From assembly GCA_003712165.1 (NCBI GenBank), contig RHLH01000001.1, forward strand, positions 3,194,165 to 3,258,164: 64,000 nt of DNA, given 5' to 3'. Shown piece after piece: positions 45,144 through 54,557 of this stretch (its first letter is position 1; each line of letters begins with the position of its first letter). Below the pieces are notes generated by a model that ran no database searches, had not been told where the DNA came from, and saw only the letters and a list, made by a program, of their open reading frames with translations. The stretch comes from Phycisphaera sp. (lineage in GTDB: Bacteria > Planctomycetota > Phycisphaerae > Phycisphaerales > UBA1924). Both the position numbers and the translations under genes were made by a program.

Positions 45144-47189
45144 TTAGTTACACCCGGCGTTGTAATTGGCGATCCACGCCGTGAAGTCCGTCGGCGTGTT
45201 GTTGCCGTCACGGTTCTGGTCGGCTCTGTCGGCACCCAGGTTGTACGCGTCGATCCAGGCGGCGAAGTCTGTCGGCGTCAGCGATCCGTCACGGTTGACG
45301 TCGGCGTGGCAGCTCTGCCCCTGGAACTCGTACGCGCCGAGATCGGTCGGTCCGCCGTAGACGTTGCCTGGGTAGACATTGGGCATGCCCGAGATATCGA
45401 TGAAGCGAGGGTTTCCGTCCATGTCGAGGGGGCCGGTGATAGGTTCGTCGATGTCACCATCATCGTCGATGTCGTTTTCGTCCAGGGCGATAGCCAAGTT
45501 ATCACCCGCATCGATCGCGGGTGAGTACGCGGTAAGCTTTAGATCGCCGAAGTCGTCGTTGACGCCCTCGTCGATGTCTGGGGTTGTTGGGTCGTCGCCC
45601 CAGCCATCGCCGCCGTGGTCTGGGAGGCGGACGAAGCCGATTGTGTTGTGGTCGGTCGCGATCATGTTTGAGCTGTGCAACTCGGAGTAGAGCTGGTTGT
45701 CGTCGTGAATGAGGTTGAATCTCGAGCTCACCGCGAGGATTGAGTTTGTGAGCACTGGGTTGCTGTTATCTGAACCGATAGTTCCTCGCGGGGATTGGTT
45801 GTCGACGAAAGCACACGAATCAAATGTTGGGGTAGACCTACCCGATGTTGCAAATACACCGCCATTATACAGCGACCTGTTGCCCACGAAGACACACCCA
45901 GATACGTGGTCATGAGACTGGCCTGCGATTGCGCCGCCGCTATCAGTCGCGGTATTGGCATAAAAACGAGATCCAATGACTCGAACGCTGCTGTCTGATG
46001 TGGCCATCACTCCGCCTGCGCTCTCCGCGGTGTTCCCGATGAACGTGCAGTTACTGATAGTTGATCGCCCCCGTTCTATGCAGAGCCCGCCGCCGCCGTG
46101 AGGAATGCCCTCGTCTTTATCGGTGTTGTATCCGTTGTTGAGAAAGAGGCTGTCAGAAATGGTTGAAACTGCGCTGAATACATTGAGCGGCCCCGTGCCA
46201 TGGCCAGCGTTGTGTATAAACTCGCACCGCCGGACCAACCCGGACGGGCCACCAAGCTTGAGCGCGCTGCCAAAGCCGCCATAGTTGTCTTCGAAGAGAC
46301 AGTCCGCGACTTCCACCTGCCCTGTGGCAGACACAGCGCCAGCCAGAGAGGGGGCCGTGTTGTTGCGAAAAATTGATCGTTTAATAGTTATCGTTGTTGC
46401 AACGAAGACACCAGCGTTGATGGCAGCACCCATATGACTAGTCGTGTTGGCTTCAAACAAACTATCAAGCACAGTGAGGCTGTCGCCCCGGTACTCAACC
46501 CCGCCCTCTGTGTTTGAGCCGATTTGGCTGTTCAATACCGAAAGGCTTCCGCCCGACAATGTGACGGCTCGTTCGGTATGGCCGCGGATATCACTGTCGC
46601 CGACTACAACAGCAAGGTCGATAAGCAACGCAGCCGCGGCACTGTCTCTCAGTGTGCTGTTGGAGATTGCGACGCCGGAGCCGTCGGTTTGGCCCTCAAT
46701 GTATAGCGAGAGGTCATTCGAGTGAAACTCGCACCCGTCGATAAGGATGGTTGAGCGCAGAGCATAAACACTAATGCCATGATCGGATGCACCTGATATC
46801 TCGCACCGCAAGAATGAGCCTCGCTGCAGCTCAAACGCATCGACGCCGCGCGTCGCGTCTGTGATCGTCAGGTCCGTCAATGAGATCGACGGGAGAACCA
46901 ATGCCGGGTCGTCATTGACAACAAGCACTGTTCCATCTGCCTCTCCATCCTCATCGAGATCGCCCGAGAGAACGGTCTGGCCTATTCCGGCGCCAGTGTA
47001 GGCAAGAGACTTTCCCCTGCCATCCAGTAGCTCTCGGTAGATTCCAGCGGCGATGACGATCGTGTCTCCGTTGGCTGCCGCATCGATGGCGGCCTGAATC
47101 GTGGGGAACTGATCAGGAACGAGCAGGTCGTCGGCGGCGGCAGTCGAAGCGGTAAACACCGTAACACACAAGACCGCTTTCAAGAACAT
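45144..47189 (-). CDS. Parallel beta-helix (pectate-lyase-like) GC-module protein with a divergent module
   Basis: From ATG 47189 (GGAG upstream) the product is 681 residues with signal MFLKAVLCVTVFTASTAAA. The beta-helix starts with VPDQFPTIQAAIDAAANGDT and continues with repeated 'S-x-x-x-N-x-A-x-x-G-G-A/V' turns (ISNCTFIGNTAESAGGVMAT, VSGCVFVGNRSLYNGGVFAT). It ends in the choice-of-anchor Q-like LDMDGNPRFID and TDLGAYEFQG. The module lacks the middle two cysteines: GADRADQNRDGNNTPTDF, ending NYNAGCN. Base composition is lower in GC than neighbouring genes over much of the body. It may bind or cleave polysaccharide, but no catalytic residue was identified. Confidence 0.85.
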   Translation of the reverse strand: MFLKAVLCVTVFTASTAAADDLLVPDQFPTIQAAIDAAANGDTIVIAAGIYRELLDGRGKSLAYTGAGIGQTVLSGDLDEDGEADGTVLVVNDDPALVLPSISLTDLTITDATRGVDAFELQRGSFLRCEISGASDHGISVYALRSTILIDGCEFHSNDLSLYIEGQTDGSGVAISNSTLRDSAAAALLIDLAVVVGDSDIRGHTERAVTLSGGSLSVLNSQIGSNTEGGVEYRGDSLTVLDSLFEANTTSHMGAAINAGVFVATTITIKRSIFRNNTAPSLAGAVSATGQVEVADCLFEDNYGGFGSALKLGGPSGLVRRCEFIHNAGHGTGPLNVFSAVSTISDSLFLNNGYNTDKDEGIPHGGGGLCIERGRSTISNCTFIGNTAESAGGVMATSDSSVRVIGSRFYANTATDSGGAIAGQSHDHVSGCVFVGNRSLYNGGVFATSGRSTPTFDSCAFVDNQSPRGTIGSDNSNPVLTNSILAVSSRFNLIHDDNQLYSELHSSNMIATDHNTIGFVRLPDHGGDGWGDDPTTPDIDEGVNDDFGDLKLTAYSPAIDAGDNLAIALDENDIDDDGDIDEPITGPLDMDGNPRFIDISGMPNVYPGNVYGGPTDLGAYEFQGQSCHADVNRDGSLTPTDFAAWIDAYNLGADRADQNRDGNNTPTDFTAWIANYNAGCN

Positions 47190-47285
47190 GGCATATCTCC
47201 AGCCTGGACCCACACATCTGCTACGCGATATGGGTTGGACTCCGGCGGTCCCGCCTAGTTCCGAAATAGATATATTTTTAGTAAC

Positions 47286-48497
47286 CTAGCAGCCAGCGTT
47301 GAAGTTGTTGATCCACGCCGTGAAGTCCGTCGGCGTGCACGCGCCGTCGCCGTTCTGATCGCACCCGGGCAGGTTGTTGTTGAACGCGTTGATCCACGCC
47401 GTGAAATCTCCGGGCGTGAGTAGCCCGTCACCGTTCACGTCGGCAGCACAAGCCGACACCGGCGCGATAAGGAATCCGGGGCCCATGACGCGTGTAGAAG
47501 TGGTCACGGTTGTCGCGGGGAATGTCAGAGAGGTTGCCCCGAACGCCCCGACCCAGGCGGATGTTGAAACCCGGCTATCAACAACAAGCGAAGACCCCGG
47601 TGTTGTATTTGTGGTGTCGTCGCCGGCGATCGTCGCGGCAATCGAGTATGACTTCCCTGCTTCGAGGATGACCGGGCTGATGTCAACATACCGGTGGCTG
47701 CCGATACGCTCCGCGACTGTCCCCGCGGGCACCGTCACCGAAGTAATGAGCTGGAAGTTTGAGTCGTCGTAGATACCCACATCGTGGCTCGCCGAGAGCC
47801 CCTCTTGACTTCCCAATATGTTCGCGTCGTAGTAACCCAGTGCGCTGACAGTGATGTCCTCGTTCGGCGTGAACCGCGTGCCGAAGACATTCGGGTTGCC
47901 CGATCCCCCGTTCGAAGGATTGGGCACGTCCCAAGCCGGGGTTGGCATCGGTACATCAGGAATGAACTCGAAGACCGCTCCGAACCGGAAACTGCTGACA
48001 GGGAGTACCGTTGCGGGGAATGACAAGCCCGCACCGCCCCCAGAGTGCTGGTTCAGCATCGTGATAAACGGGTTTGGTGTTACGCGCTCATCGATAAGCG
48101 CTCCCATCTGCGCGTCGCCAGCGATCGTGGTCGCGATGACGTACTCCTGTCCCGCTTCTAATTGGCGATTGGAGATGTTCACCATTCTGAATTCGTTCAC
48201 CAGGGGCGCGCTTGTACCCGCAGGAACCGTCGCACTGAAAAGCAGTTGCCCCGTGTCGGCGTTATAGATGCCAACGGGGTGTGAAACAGCAAGTCCGCTC
48301 GGCGAGAATCTCCGGTCATCAAAGTAACCGAGGCGGGTCACCGTGAGATCGACCGACGAGACGAAGCTCGTGCCGGTCACCCCTGAGCTTCCGCTGGTCA
48401 CTGCCGGAGGAGGCAGAACCTCCCACGAGAGCACTTGACTATGCGCGGCGAGCGAGAGTCCACCGACTATGGCTGCGGACAGAAGGCGGGTCACCAT
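47286..48497 (-). CDS. Exported protein with two DUF4082-like domains and GC module
   Basis: From ATG 48497 (AGGAG upstream) the protein is 403 residues with signal LLSAAIVGGLSLAAHSQ. Two tandem domains of about 150 residues repeat the same pattern: TVTRLGYFDDRRFSPSGLAV then VGIYNADTGQLLFSATVPAG and EAGQEYVIATTIAGD; the second is TVSALGYYDANILGSQEGLS, VGIYDDSNFQLITSVTVPAG and EAGKSYSIAATIAGD. This resembles DUF4082 beta-sandwiches. The module starts CAADVNGDGLLTPGDFTAWI and ends NNFNAGC. An adhesive or carbohydrate-binding role is possible, but unproven. Confidence 0.82.
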   Translation of the reverse strand: MVTRLLSAAIVGGLSLAAHSQVLSWEVLPPPAVTSGSSGVTGTSFVSSVDLTVTRLGYFDDRRFSPSGLAVSHPVGIYNADTGQLLFSATVPAGTSAPLVNEFRMVNISNRQLEAGQEYVIATTIAGDAQMGALIDERVTPNPFITMLNQHSGGGAGLSFPATVLPVSSFRFGAVFEFIPDVPMPTPAWDVPNPSNGGSGNPNVFGTRFTPNEDITVSALGYYDANILGSQEGLSASHDVGIYDDSNFQLITSVTVPAGTVAERIGSHRYVDISPVILEAGKSYSIAATIAGDDTTNTTPGSSLVVDSRVSTSAWVGAFGATSLTFPATTVTTSTRVMGPGFLIAPVSACAADVNGDGLLTPGDFTAWINAFNNNLPGCDQNGDGACTPTDFTAWINNFNAGC

Positions 48498-48596
48498 CTG
48501 GCATCTCCTGGTGTTCGGCACCACCAGCGTACACCCGGCCGGGCTTGGCTCAAAGCGACTGACACAATCTGAACCGGAACCAACAAAAACCCGGTT

Positions 48597-49760
48597 TCAG
48601 AGGCAGCCAGCGTTGAAGTTGCTGATCCACGCCGTGAAGTCCGTCGGCGTGCACGCGCCATCACCGTTCTGGTCGCACTCGAGCAGATTATTGTTGAAGG
48701 CGTTGATCCAGGCTGTGAAGTCCGCGGGGGTGAGAGAGCCGTCGCCGTTGGTGTCGGGGAGACAATCGTTTGCTGGCGGCACGATGACGTAATCAGACAG
48801 ACTCCCGAGCCTCGCGTCGAGTTCGTCGGGCCCCGCGGCGGACAAACCGAGCAGCCCGAGAATCTCCGTCTCAGACAGGGGCGTGATGCCCGTGTTGTAC
48901 GCGTCGTTGAGCGCCGTGATGATCGCGTTGCACCAGATGCCCTGGATCGTGCTTTTCGGGTGCGTGCCGTCGTCGACGTACGCGCGGTCCGGGCGTGAGC
49001 CGTCGCCCTTGACATTGAGCCTGATGTTGACACCCGCGATGCCCAGGTTGTTGAAGTCCTCGTCATGCGTGCCGAAGATCGCGCGAGAGAGGCTCAGCAT
49101 GTCGAGCACCGGGAGCCCGCGCTGCATCGCAAGGTCTTCAATCCCGTCGCTAAAGTCGTCGTAGAGCGCACTTGCACGCTGACGCCCGGCAGCATCAGGG
49201 AAGTTGCGCTCGACCGACACCATCGCGCCAAAGTCAAACAGGTTCACCACGAGGATCTTCGCGCCGAGCCCATCGATCTCGTCGAGCACCGTCTCGGCCT
49301 TGGCGAGCTGCTGATTCACGTATGTGTCGATCTGTGACTGCGACCAGCTGTCGTTGTACACGTCCGCGTATGGCCCGTGTGCTGGCCCGAAGTCGTTGCC
49401 GCCCAAGAACACGACCACGTGCGACACGCCGCGGCCCGTGATGCCCGCTGCGGCACCGGTGTGCTGACCGGTCGCGATCGCGTCATCGGTCGTGTGCCCG
49501 AACCGCGCCCAGTTGTCCTCATAACCCGAACGCCTCGGCTCGCCCCAGTCGCCCACGCCTGCGTCAGAAGCCGTCGGCCCCATGTCGATGCCGCGCTCAG
49601 TGACGAGAATCTCCGACCAACTCATCGAGTACGAGCCGTAGCCCTCCTCGGCGTACTCGTCCGATAGCGAATCACCGATCGCGCCAAGCCTTGTTATGGG
49701 CTGCGCAAGAGCGCCGCCCGCAATCAGCGCACACACACCAGCACTCACGCATCGCTTCAT
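48597..49760 (-). CDS. SGNH/GDSL-family hydrolase with GC module
   Basis: From ATG 49760 (GGAG upstream) the protein is 387 residues with signal MKRCVSAGVCALIAGGALAQ. GDSL hydrolase blocks are visible: block I LGAIGDSLSDEY with the catalytic Ser, block III VVVFLGGNDFG, and block V YVDDGTHPKSTIQG with the catalytic Asp-x-x-His. It probably cleaves ester bonds, for example in acetylated polysaccharide or lipid, outside the cell. The module starts CLPDTNGDGSLTPADFTAWI and ends SNFNAGCL, one residue beyond the final Cys. Confidence 0.9.
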   Translation of the reverse strand: MKRCVSAGVCALIAGGALAQPITRLGAIGDSLSDEYAEEGYGSYSMSWSEILVTERGIDMGPTASDAGVGDWGEPRRSGYEDNWARFGHTTDDAIATGQHTGAAAGITGRGVSHVVVFLGGNDFGPAHGPYADVYNDSWSQSQIDTYVNQQLAKAETVLDEIDGLGAKILVVNLFDFGAMVSVERNFPDAAGRQRASALYDDFSDGIEDLAMQRGLPVLDMLSLSRAIFGTHDEDFNNLGIAGVNIRLNVKGDGSRPDRAYVDDGTHPKSTIQGIWCNAIITALNDAYNTGITPLSETEILGLLGLSAAGPDELDARLGSLSDYVIVPPANDCLPDTNGDGSLTPADFTAWINAFNNNLLECDQNGDGACTPTDFTAWISNFNAGCL

Positions 49761-49873
49761 CGGACACAACTCCACCGGGCCCACCCCATCCAGAGCCAGC
49801 ATACAAGCCGCCCGAGGCGTTTCCAGCGTTTTTCGCCCGCGATCGTGTCCGGATCACCCGGCTTCAAACGGGT

Positions 49874-50860
49874 TTAGCACCCCGCGTTGTAGTTATTGAT
49901 CCATGCCGTGAAGTCGGTCGGCGTGCACGCGCCGTCGTTGTTCTGGTCGCACTCGGGGAGGTTGTTGTTGAAGGCGTTGATCCAAGCGGTGAAGTCGGCG
50001 GGGGTGAGCTGACCGTCGTTGTTTGTGTCAGCAAGACAAACCTGTCCAGCAGCGCGGACCAAGCCGTTGTAGTTCCCGGTCGTCGTGACGAGTGGGATGA
50101 CCCCAACAAGACTCACCGCGCCCCCTGTGTACGCAACTTCCGCGACCGAGCCCCTCGAAGGCGCAACCCCAGATGTCACTGCAAACAGGCGGGTGTTCTC
50201 GAGATGGAGCCCGTTGACCAATCCGTCCAGCTCCACATTCGTGAAATCACCGATCTCGTTCGCCGTGCCCGTATCAGGCGCAACCCTGCGGTAGTAGTTG
50301 ATTGACTCCATTGGAGCACCATCGACACCGACGAGATCCCCGGTGGCCGGGTCATAGACAACCGCATCAAGGTCGCCGTCGTCCCCCGGGAGCCCGGCCG
50401 ACATGCGCCCGAGCCTCGTGAGCTCGCCGGTCACCGCATTGACGCGCACGATCTGCTTCGATCGCGACGAGTTGCCGGGCTCATCGTCGATGACCGCGAG
50501 CAACCCCATCGCGTCCGCTGTGAGCGCCTCAGCGAAGTCGATCGTCCCGCCCGGCAGACTCAGGATCGCCGCAAGTGTCGCGGCCCCGGTCGATTCATCA
50601 ACCGTGTACAGGCTCGGGGGCAGAGGCCCGAATCCCGCATCCATCAGATAGAGCGTGCCATCGTACCGAGTCATCGTCAGACCGATCGCGACATCAAACC
50701 CCAATGGGCCGATCGGCGTCACGACCCCGGTGGTCGAGTCGACACTCACAAGCTCGTCGGCAGCAAAATCGACCGAAAGGAAGTCCGGGTCTGGAGGACC
50801 AAACCCACTCGCGAGAACACCGGAGCCAAGAGACAAAGCCACCAACAGACTCGAAAGCAT
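49874..50860 (-). CDS. Exported propeller-like GC-module protein
   Basis: The 328-residue protein begins MLSSLLVALSLGSGVLASG, with AGGAGG six bases before the ATG. The body repeats a 'L-x-x-V-D-x-x-T-G-x-x-T-x-I-G-x-L' phrase (LVSVDSTTGVVTPIGPLGFD, LYTVDESTGAATLAAILSLP, IVRVNAVTGELTRLGRMSAG), as in DUF4394-like propeller proteins. No catalytic motif is visible. The module starts CLADTNNDGQLTPADFTAWI, with DQNNDGAC in loop two, and ends NNYNAGC. Confidence 0.8.
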   Translation of the reverse strand: MLSSLLVALSLGSGVLASGFGPPDPDFLSVDFAADELVSVDSTTGVVTPIGPLGFDVAIGLTMTRYDGTLYLMDAGFGPLPPSLYTVDESTGAATLAAILSLPGGTIDFAEALTADAMGLLAVIDDEPGNSSRSKQIVRVNAVTGELTRLGRMSAGLPGDDGDLDAVVYDPATGDLVGVDGAPMESINYYRRVAPDTGTANEIGDFTNVELDGLVNGLHLENTRLFAVTSGVAPSRGSVAEVAYTGGAVSLVGVIPLVTTTGNYNGLVRAAGQVCLADTNNDGQLTPADFTAWINAFNNNLPECDQNNDGACTPTDFTAWINNYNAGC

Positions 50861-50984
50861 GAATGTCCTCCTGCAGATACCCAGACTAACTGGGAGCCTT
50901 CACAGAAACCACATCCGTCTTTCGATACCGGCCCGCGACACGGATGAACCGTGTTTCAACTTCGGCTGACGCAAACCGTGCGAA

Positions 50985-52799
50985 TCAGCACCCGGAGTTG
51001 TAGTTAGCAATCCAAGCTGTGAAATCGGTTGGCGTGCACGCGCCATCGCCGTTCTGGTCGCACTCGGGCAGATTGTTGTTGAAGGCGTTGATCCACGCCG
51101 TGAAGTCCGCGGGGGTGAGCTGGCCGTCGTTATTGGTGTCGGCGGGGCACGTGTCATAGCCAGGCAACTGGAACAGCAACACTCCGTTCTCGGTACCTAT
51201 GTTGCCAGAAACGAGAATCTGACCTCGTTCATTCATTTCGATCGGAAAATCAAACAAAAAGAGATCGCCAACAATTCGGTTGTCCTGCACAGCCGGGTCG
51301 TTGCTCACATTGATCGAGTCGCCTTGACGAATGACAGAAATGACCTCATTCTCTGAGTGGTCGTACGCCCAGATTCCGTAGCGATTTGTGTGATTCACGC
51401 CGGCTTCGCCTTCAATCAAGAAGGCCACAAACGCGATATCGCCCTCAGAATTGATCTTGAGCTTGCCAAAGGGTCGAAATCTAGCGCCCGGCGTGCCCGG
51501 CGCCACAGACCCAGACTGTACAACAAGATGCAATTCACCATCTCTTTCTACCCATATGCCTGAATTATTGATTGAAGTGATTTCGCCCAAAGGATCGACG
51601 ACTGCGGTAAATGCCACAATTCCCCGAGAGTTGATTGACGGATAGGCAAAATCAAATGTACCCTGAGCAGAACTAATCGGCGCCCGAAACACACCTTCGG
51701 GAATCCCCGGAGCCGGCGTGTTCTCCCGGGCAACAAGCTGCATATCCCCATCCCGATAAACCCAAACGCCTCGATCATTTTTTTGATTGATAGAAGGGTG
51801 CGCAGATTCGAGCCTGCCTCGCAACGCAAGGTCTCCGATAGTGTTTGCGGTGATGTCTGTAGCCAACGAGTTAAACAGACTCGCACCGTCACCACCAGGA
51901 ACCGCGTTGCCCTCGTCTAGTACCAAGGCGACACCGCCTTGGTCCAGCACAAACACGCACTCATCATTTGCTACTGTTGTGTCACCTACGTTTCGCTTAA
52001 GCAAGTTTAAAAACACTACGCCACCATCATTGGTTACGGATTTGATGCTATTTTCCGCAAACAACGAAGATGTTCCGAAGATAGCGCCCTGTCGGCTTGG
52101 CGCGGTGTCTCCAGCCCGCACAGCCAGGTTTACGTCACCTAGTGGCCCCACCCACAACCCCGTAAAGTTATCACTAGTCCAATCTGGTGCAGACTCAAGT
52201 TTGGCGGTGAATGCAATTGTGCCGTTAGATCCCACAAAGACTTGGCCAAAGTCATCAAATGCAGCACCAGCAATGCCCGGCACGTCGCTATTTGATTGAG
52301 CAATGATTGTGTTTCCTTCCGGATCGTTGTGCACAACGACATTCAACAACCCGGAACCATTTGATGTTGCAAAGGCCCGATACACCAGTTCGCCGGAATC
52401 ATTCAGCGATAGGTTTGTGTTATACCGTCCGCCAAAAGAACTGTTGAACTGGAGATCCCCAACCGCAGGCCCCTCACTGCCGATTCGTGCAACCAATCGC
52501 AAGTTGTCTGGTTGTCCGGCCCAGAGACAAGTGTTGTTGAACTGATTCACGCCCGGGCCAGCAATTAATGCCGTGAACGCAACCTCACCATTGTTATTTA
52601 GAACCACTGGGACTTCGGCTGTGCCGAACCGACTAAACACAACACCGTCAGTACTTATCCCGGGGGCCTGTTGTCCTGGTAGGAACACAGTCCGGTGTTC
52701 AACCTGGGCATGGCAGCACACGGCTCCCAAGCTTCCCACGAATACAGCAGCAACTCGCGAGACAAAGTCGATCCAATAAAAAAGAGTTTTAGTCCTCAT
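50985..52799 (-). CDS. Exported NxxGxxAF-repeat GC-module protein of low GC content
   Basis: The 604-residue protein has a signal region near FVGSLGAVCCHAQ. About ten repeats of the type 'LNNNGEVAFTALIAG', 'LNDSGELVYRAFATSNG', 'VGSNGTIAFTAKLES' and 'INSEGDIAFVAFLIEG' occur, as seen in planctomycete propeller-like proteins (DUF7453-like, recalled from memory). The body DNA is clearly AT-richer than the flanking genes (for example 51500-52700), whereas the module DNA is GC-rich. No strong ribosome site precedes the ATG at 52799. The module starts CPADTNNDGQLTPADFTAWI and ends NYNSGC. It is the first gene of the minus-strand array in this block. Confidence 0.8.
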   Translation of the reverse strand: MRTKTLFYWIDFVSRVAAVFVGSLGAVCCHAQVEHRTVFLPGQQAPGISTDGVVFSRFGTAEVPVVLNNNGEVAFTALIAGPGVNQFNNTCLWAGQPDNLRLVARIGSEGPAVGDLQFNSSFGGRYNTNLSLNDSGELVYRAFATSNGSGLLNVVVHNDPEGNTIIAQSNSDVPGIAGAAFDDFGQVFVGSNGTIAFTAKLESAPDWTSDNFTGLWVGPLGDVNLAVRAGDTAPSRQGAIFGTSSLFAENSIKSVTNDGGVVFLNLLKRNVGDTTVANDECVFVLDQGGVALVLDEGNAVPGGDGASLFNSLATDITANTIGDLALRGRLESAHPSINQKNDRGVWVYRDGDMQLVARENTPAPGIPEGVFRAPISSAQGTFDFAYPSINSRGIVAFTAVVDPLGEITSINNSGIWVERDGELHLVVQSGSVAPGTPGARFRPFGKLKINSEGDIAFVAFLIEGEAGVNHTNRYGIWAYDHSENEVISVIRQGDSINVSNDPAVQDNRIVGDLFLFDFPIEMNERGQILVSGNIGTENGVLLFQLPGYDTCPADTNNDGQLTPADFTAWINAFNNNLPECDQNGDGACTPTDFTAWIANYNSGC

Positions 52800-52874
52800 G
52801 CTTACAGCTTAGCTTGTAAGCACCACAACGCAAGAAGGCGATGTGTGTAACAATCTAGACAAATTAAGAAGTCA

Positions 52875-54419
52875 TCACCCGTGAATCAGCTTCCCCTCGC
52901 TCGCAAGCGCCGCCTCGTGCACGGCTTCGTGCATCGTCGGGTGCGCGTGAACGGTGGTGATCAGGTCCTCGGTCGTTGCCTCGAGCCTGCGCGCGAGCGT
53001 GAGCTCGGCGATCAGCTCCGTCGCCTGGTCGCCCATGATGTGCGCGCCCAGAATCTCGCCGTGGGGCAGGCCCCGGATGATCTTAGTGAAGCCCTCCTGG
53101 TGCGCCGCGGCGATCGCCTTGCCGTGCGCCTGGAAGTTGTACTTGCCGAGCTCGTAGTCCACGCCCTTCTTGAGACCGTTTGCGATGAGGGCCTGCTCGG
53201 TCACGCCCACGCTTGCGACCTGCGGCTGGCAGTACGTGCAGCCCGGGATCACCGAGTAGTCGATCGGGATCGGCTCGTGCTTCTCCTTGCCGTCGCGCCA
53301 CGCGATGCGCTCGACGCAGATGATCGCCTCTTCTGAAGCGACGTGCGCGAGCCAGGGCGGGCCGATGACATCGCCGACCGCGTAGATACCCTCGATGTTG
53401 GTCTTGTAGTCGTAGTGCGCATCAGACTCGGCGTTGCCCGGGACATAGTCCGTCTTGATGTGGTCCTTGACGGTCTCGAGCCCGAGCTTGTCGTCGAAGA
53501 GGCCGTCGTACCGGCCCTTGACACCGATCGCGACGAGCACCCGGTCGGCCTCGATGACTTCGCTCTTGGATTCGTCGGCCTTGCCGTCCTTGAACGGGGC
53601 GACGGTGACCTTCACGCCCTTACCAGCCTTCTCGACCTTGGTCGTGATGGTCGAGGTCTTGATGTTGAAGCCATCCTTCTTCTTGTAGTGCTTCTCCATC
53701 GCCTTGGAGACCTCGTGATCCTCGACGGGGAGGATCCGGTCCATCATCTCGATGACCGTGACCTCGGACCCGAACGAGTGGTAGAAGTAGCCGAACTCCA
53801 TGCCGATCGCGCCGGAGCCGACGACGATAAGCTTCTTTGGCTGCTCCTGGTTGTACATGGCTTCGCGGGCGCCCCAGATAACCTTGCCGTCGAAGGGGGC
53901 GCCGGGCAGCTCGCGCGCAACCGAACCGGTCGCGACGATGATATTGTCACACGTGATCGTCTCGCGGGTCTTGCCGGGCTTTGCGGGCGCGGGGGTGAAC
54001 TCCTCGTTGACCTCGCAGTCCTGGATCTCGACGGTGCACTTCTTGCCGCCGGTGCGACCGGAGATGATCTTGGCGTTGCCCTCGATGTGCTCGATCTTGT
54101 TCTTCTTGAAGAGGAACCCGATGCCGTTGTTGAGTTTGGAGGCGACGTCGCGCGACCGGCCGATGACCTTGTCCCACTCGAACTTGACCTGCCCCTCGAG
54201 CTTGAGCCCGAAGAAGTCGCCGTGATCGAGCTTCTCCATGAGCTCCGCGTTGGTCAGCAGGGCCTTCGAGGGGATGCAGCCCCAGTTGAGGCACACGCCG
54301 CCGAGCTTGGCACGCTCGACACACGCGACCTTGTACCCGAGCTGCGCGGCCCGGATGGCCCCGACGTAGCCCGCGGGCCCACCACCGATGACGACGATAT
54401 CGAAGTGCCTGTCTGCCAA
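52875..54419 (-). CDS. lpdA: Dihydrolipoyl dehydrogenase (E3)
   Basis: The 514-residue protein is a complete pyridine-nucleotide-disulfide oxidoreductase. FAD site VVIGGGPAGYVGAIRAAQLG; redox disulfide GGVCLNWGCIPSKA (Cys43 and Cys48); NAD site IVVGSGAIGMEFGYFYHSFG; second FAD motif GIYAVGDVIGPPWLAHVASE; and C-terminal active-site HAHPTMHEAVHEA. It reoxidises dihydrolipoamide in 2-oxoacid dehydrogenase and glycine cleavage complexes. It is about 40 residues longer than typical, with extra lysine-rich segments (residues 125-150 and 255-290). It is a housekeeping enzyme with no GC module, lying between array genes and divergent from the sulfatase. Confidence 0.96.
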   Translation of the reverse strand: MADRHFDIVVIGGGPAGYVGAIRAAQLGYKVACVERAKLGGVCLNWGCIPSKALLTNAELMEKLDHGDFFGLKLEGQVKFEWDKVIGRSRDVASKLNNGIGFLFKKNKIEHIEGNAKIISGRTGGKKCTVEIQDCEVNEEFTPAPAKPGKTRETITCDNIIVATGSVARELPGAPFDGKVIWGAREAMYNQEQPKKLIVVGSGAIGMEFGYFYHSFGSEVTVIEMMDRILPVEDHEVSKAMEKHYKKKDGFNIKTSTITTKVEKAGKGVKVTVAPFKDGKADESKSEVIEADRVLVAIGVKGRYDGLFDDKLGLETVKDHIKTDYVPGNAESDAHYDYKTNIEGIYAVGDVIGPPWLAHVASEEAIICVERIAWRDGKEKHEPIPIDYSVIPGCTYCQPQVASVGVTEQALIANGLKKGVDYELGKYNFQAHGKAIAAAHQEGFTKIIRGLPHGEILGAHIMGDQATELIAELTLARRLEATTEDLITTVHAHPTMHEAVHEAALASEGKLIHG

Positions 54420-54557
54420 GGGAGAGTCCTTTCAGAGGTTGTGCCCGCCTGCCGCGGCGTCCGCGGCCCGCAGGGCCCAATACTAGCGCCCGCCCAGAAT
54501 CCGGTCGTACCAAGACGGGCTTTCCAAGAGGCCGGTGGATCCCATTAGACTCAGTCC

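Noticed and set aside
47231..47275. Small GC inverted repeats between array genes (for example near 47243) as terminators
   Set aside because: Too little stem or no T run on the relevant strand; only hairpins with long arms and a T tail are listed.
54420..54557. A short gene between lpdA and the sulfatase
   Set aside because: No frame of sensible length or composition; this 138-base gap fits a divergent promoter region.
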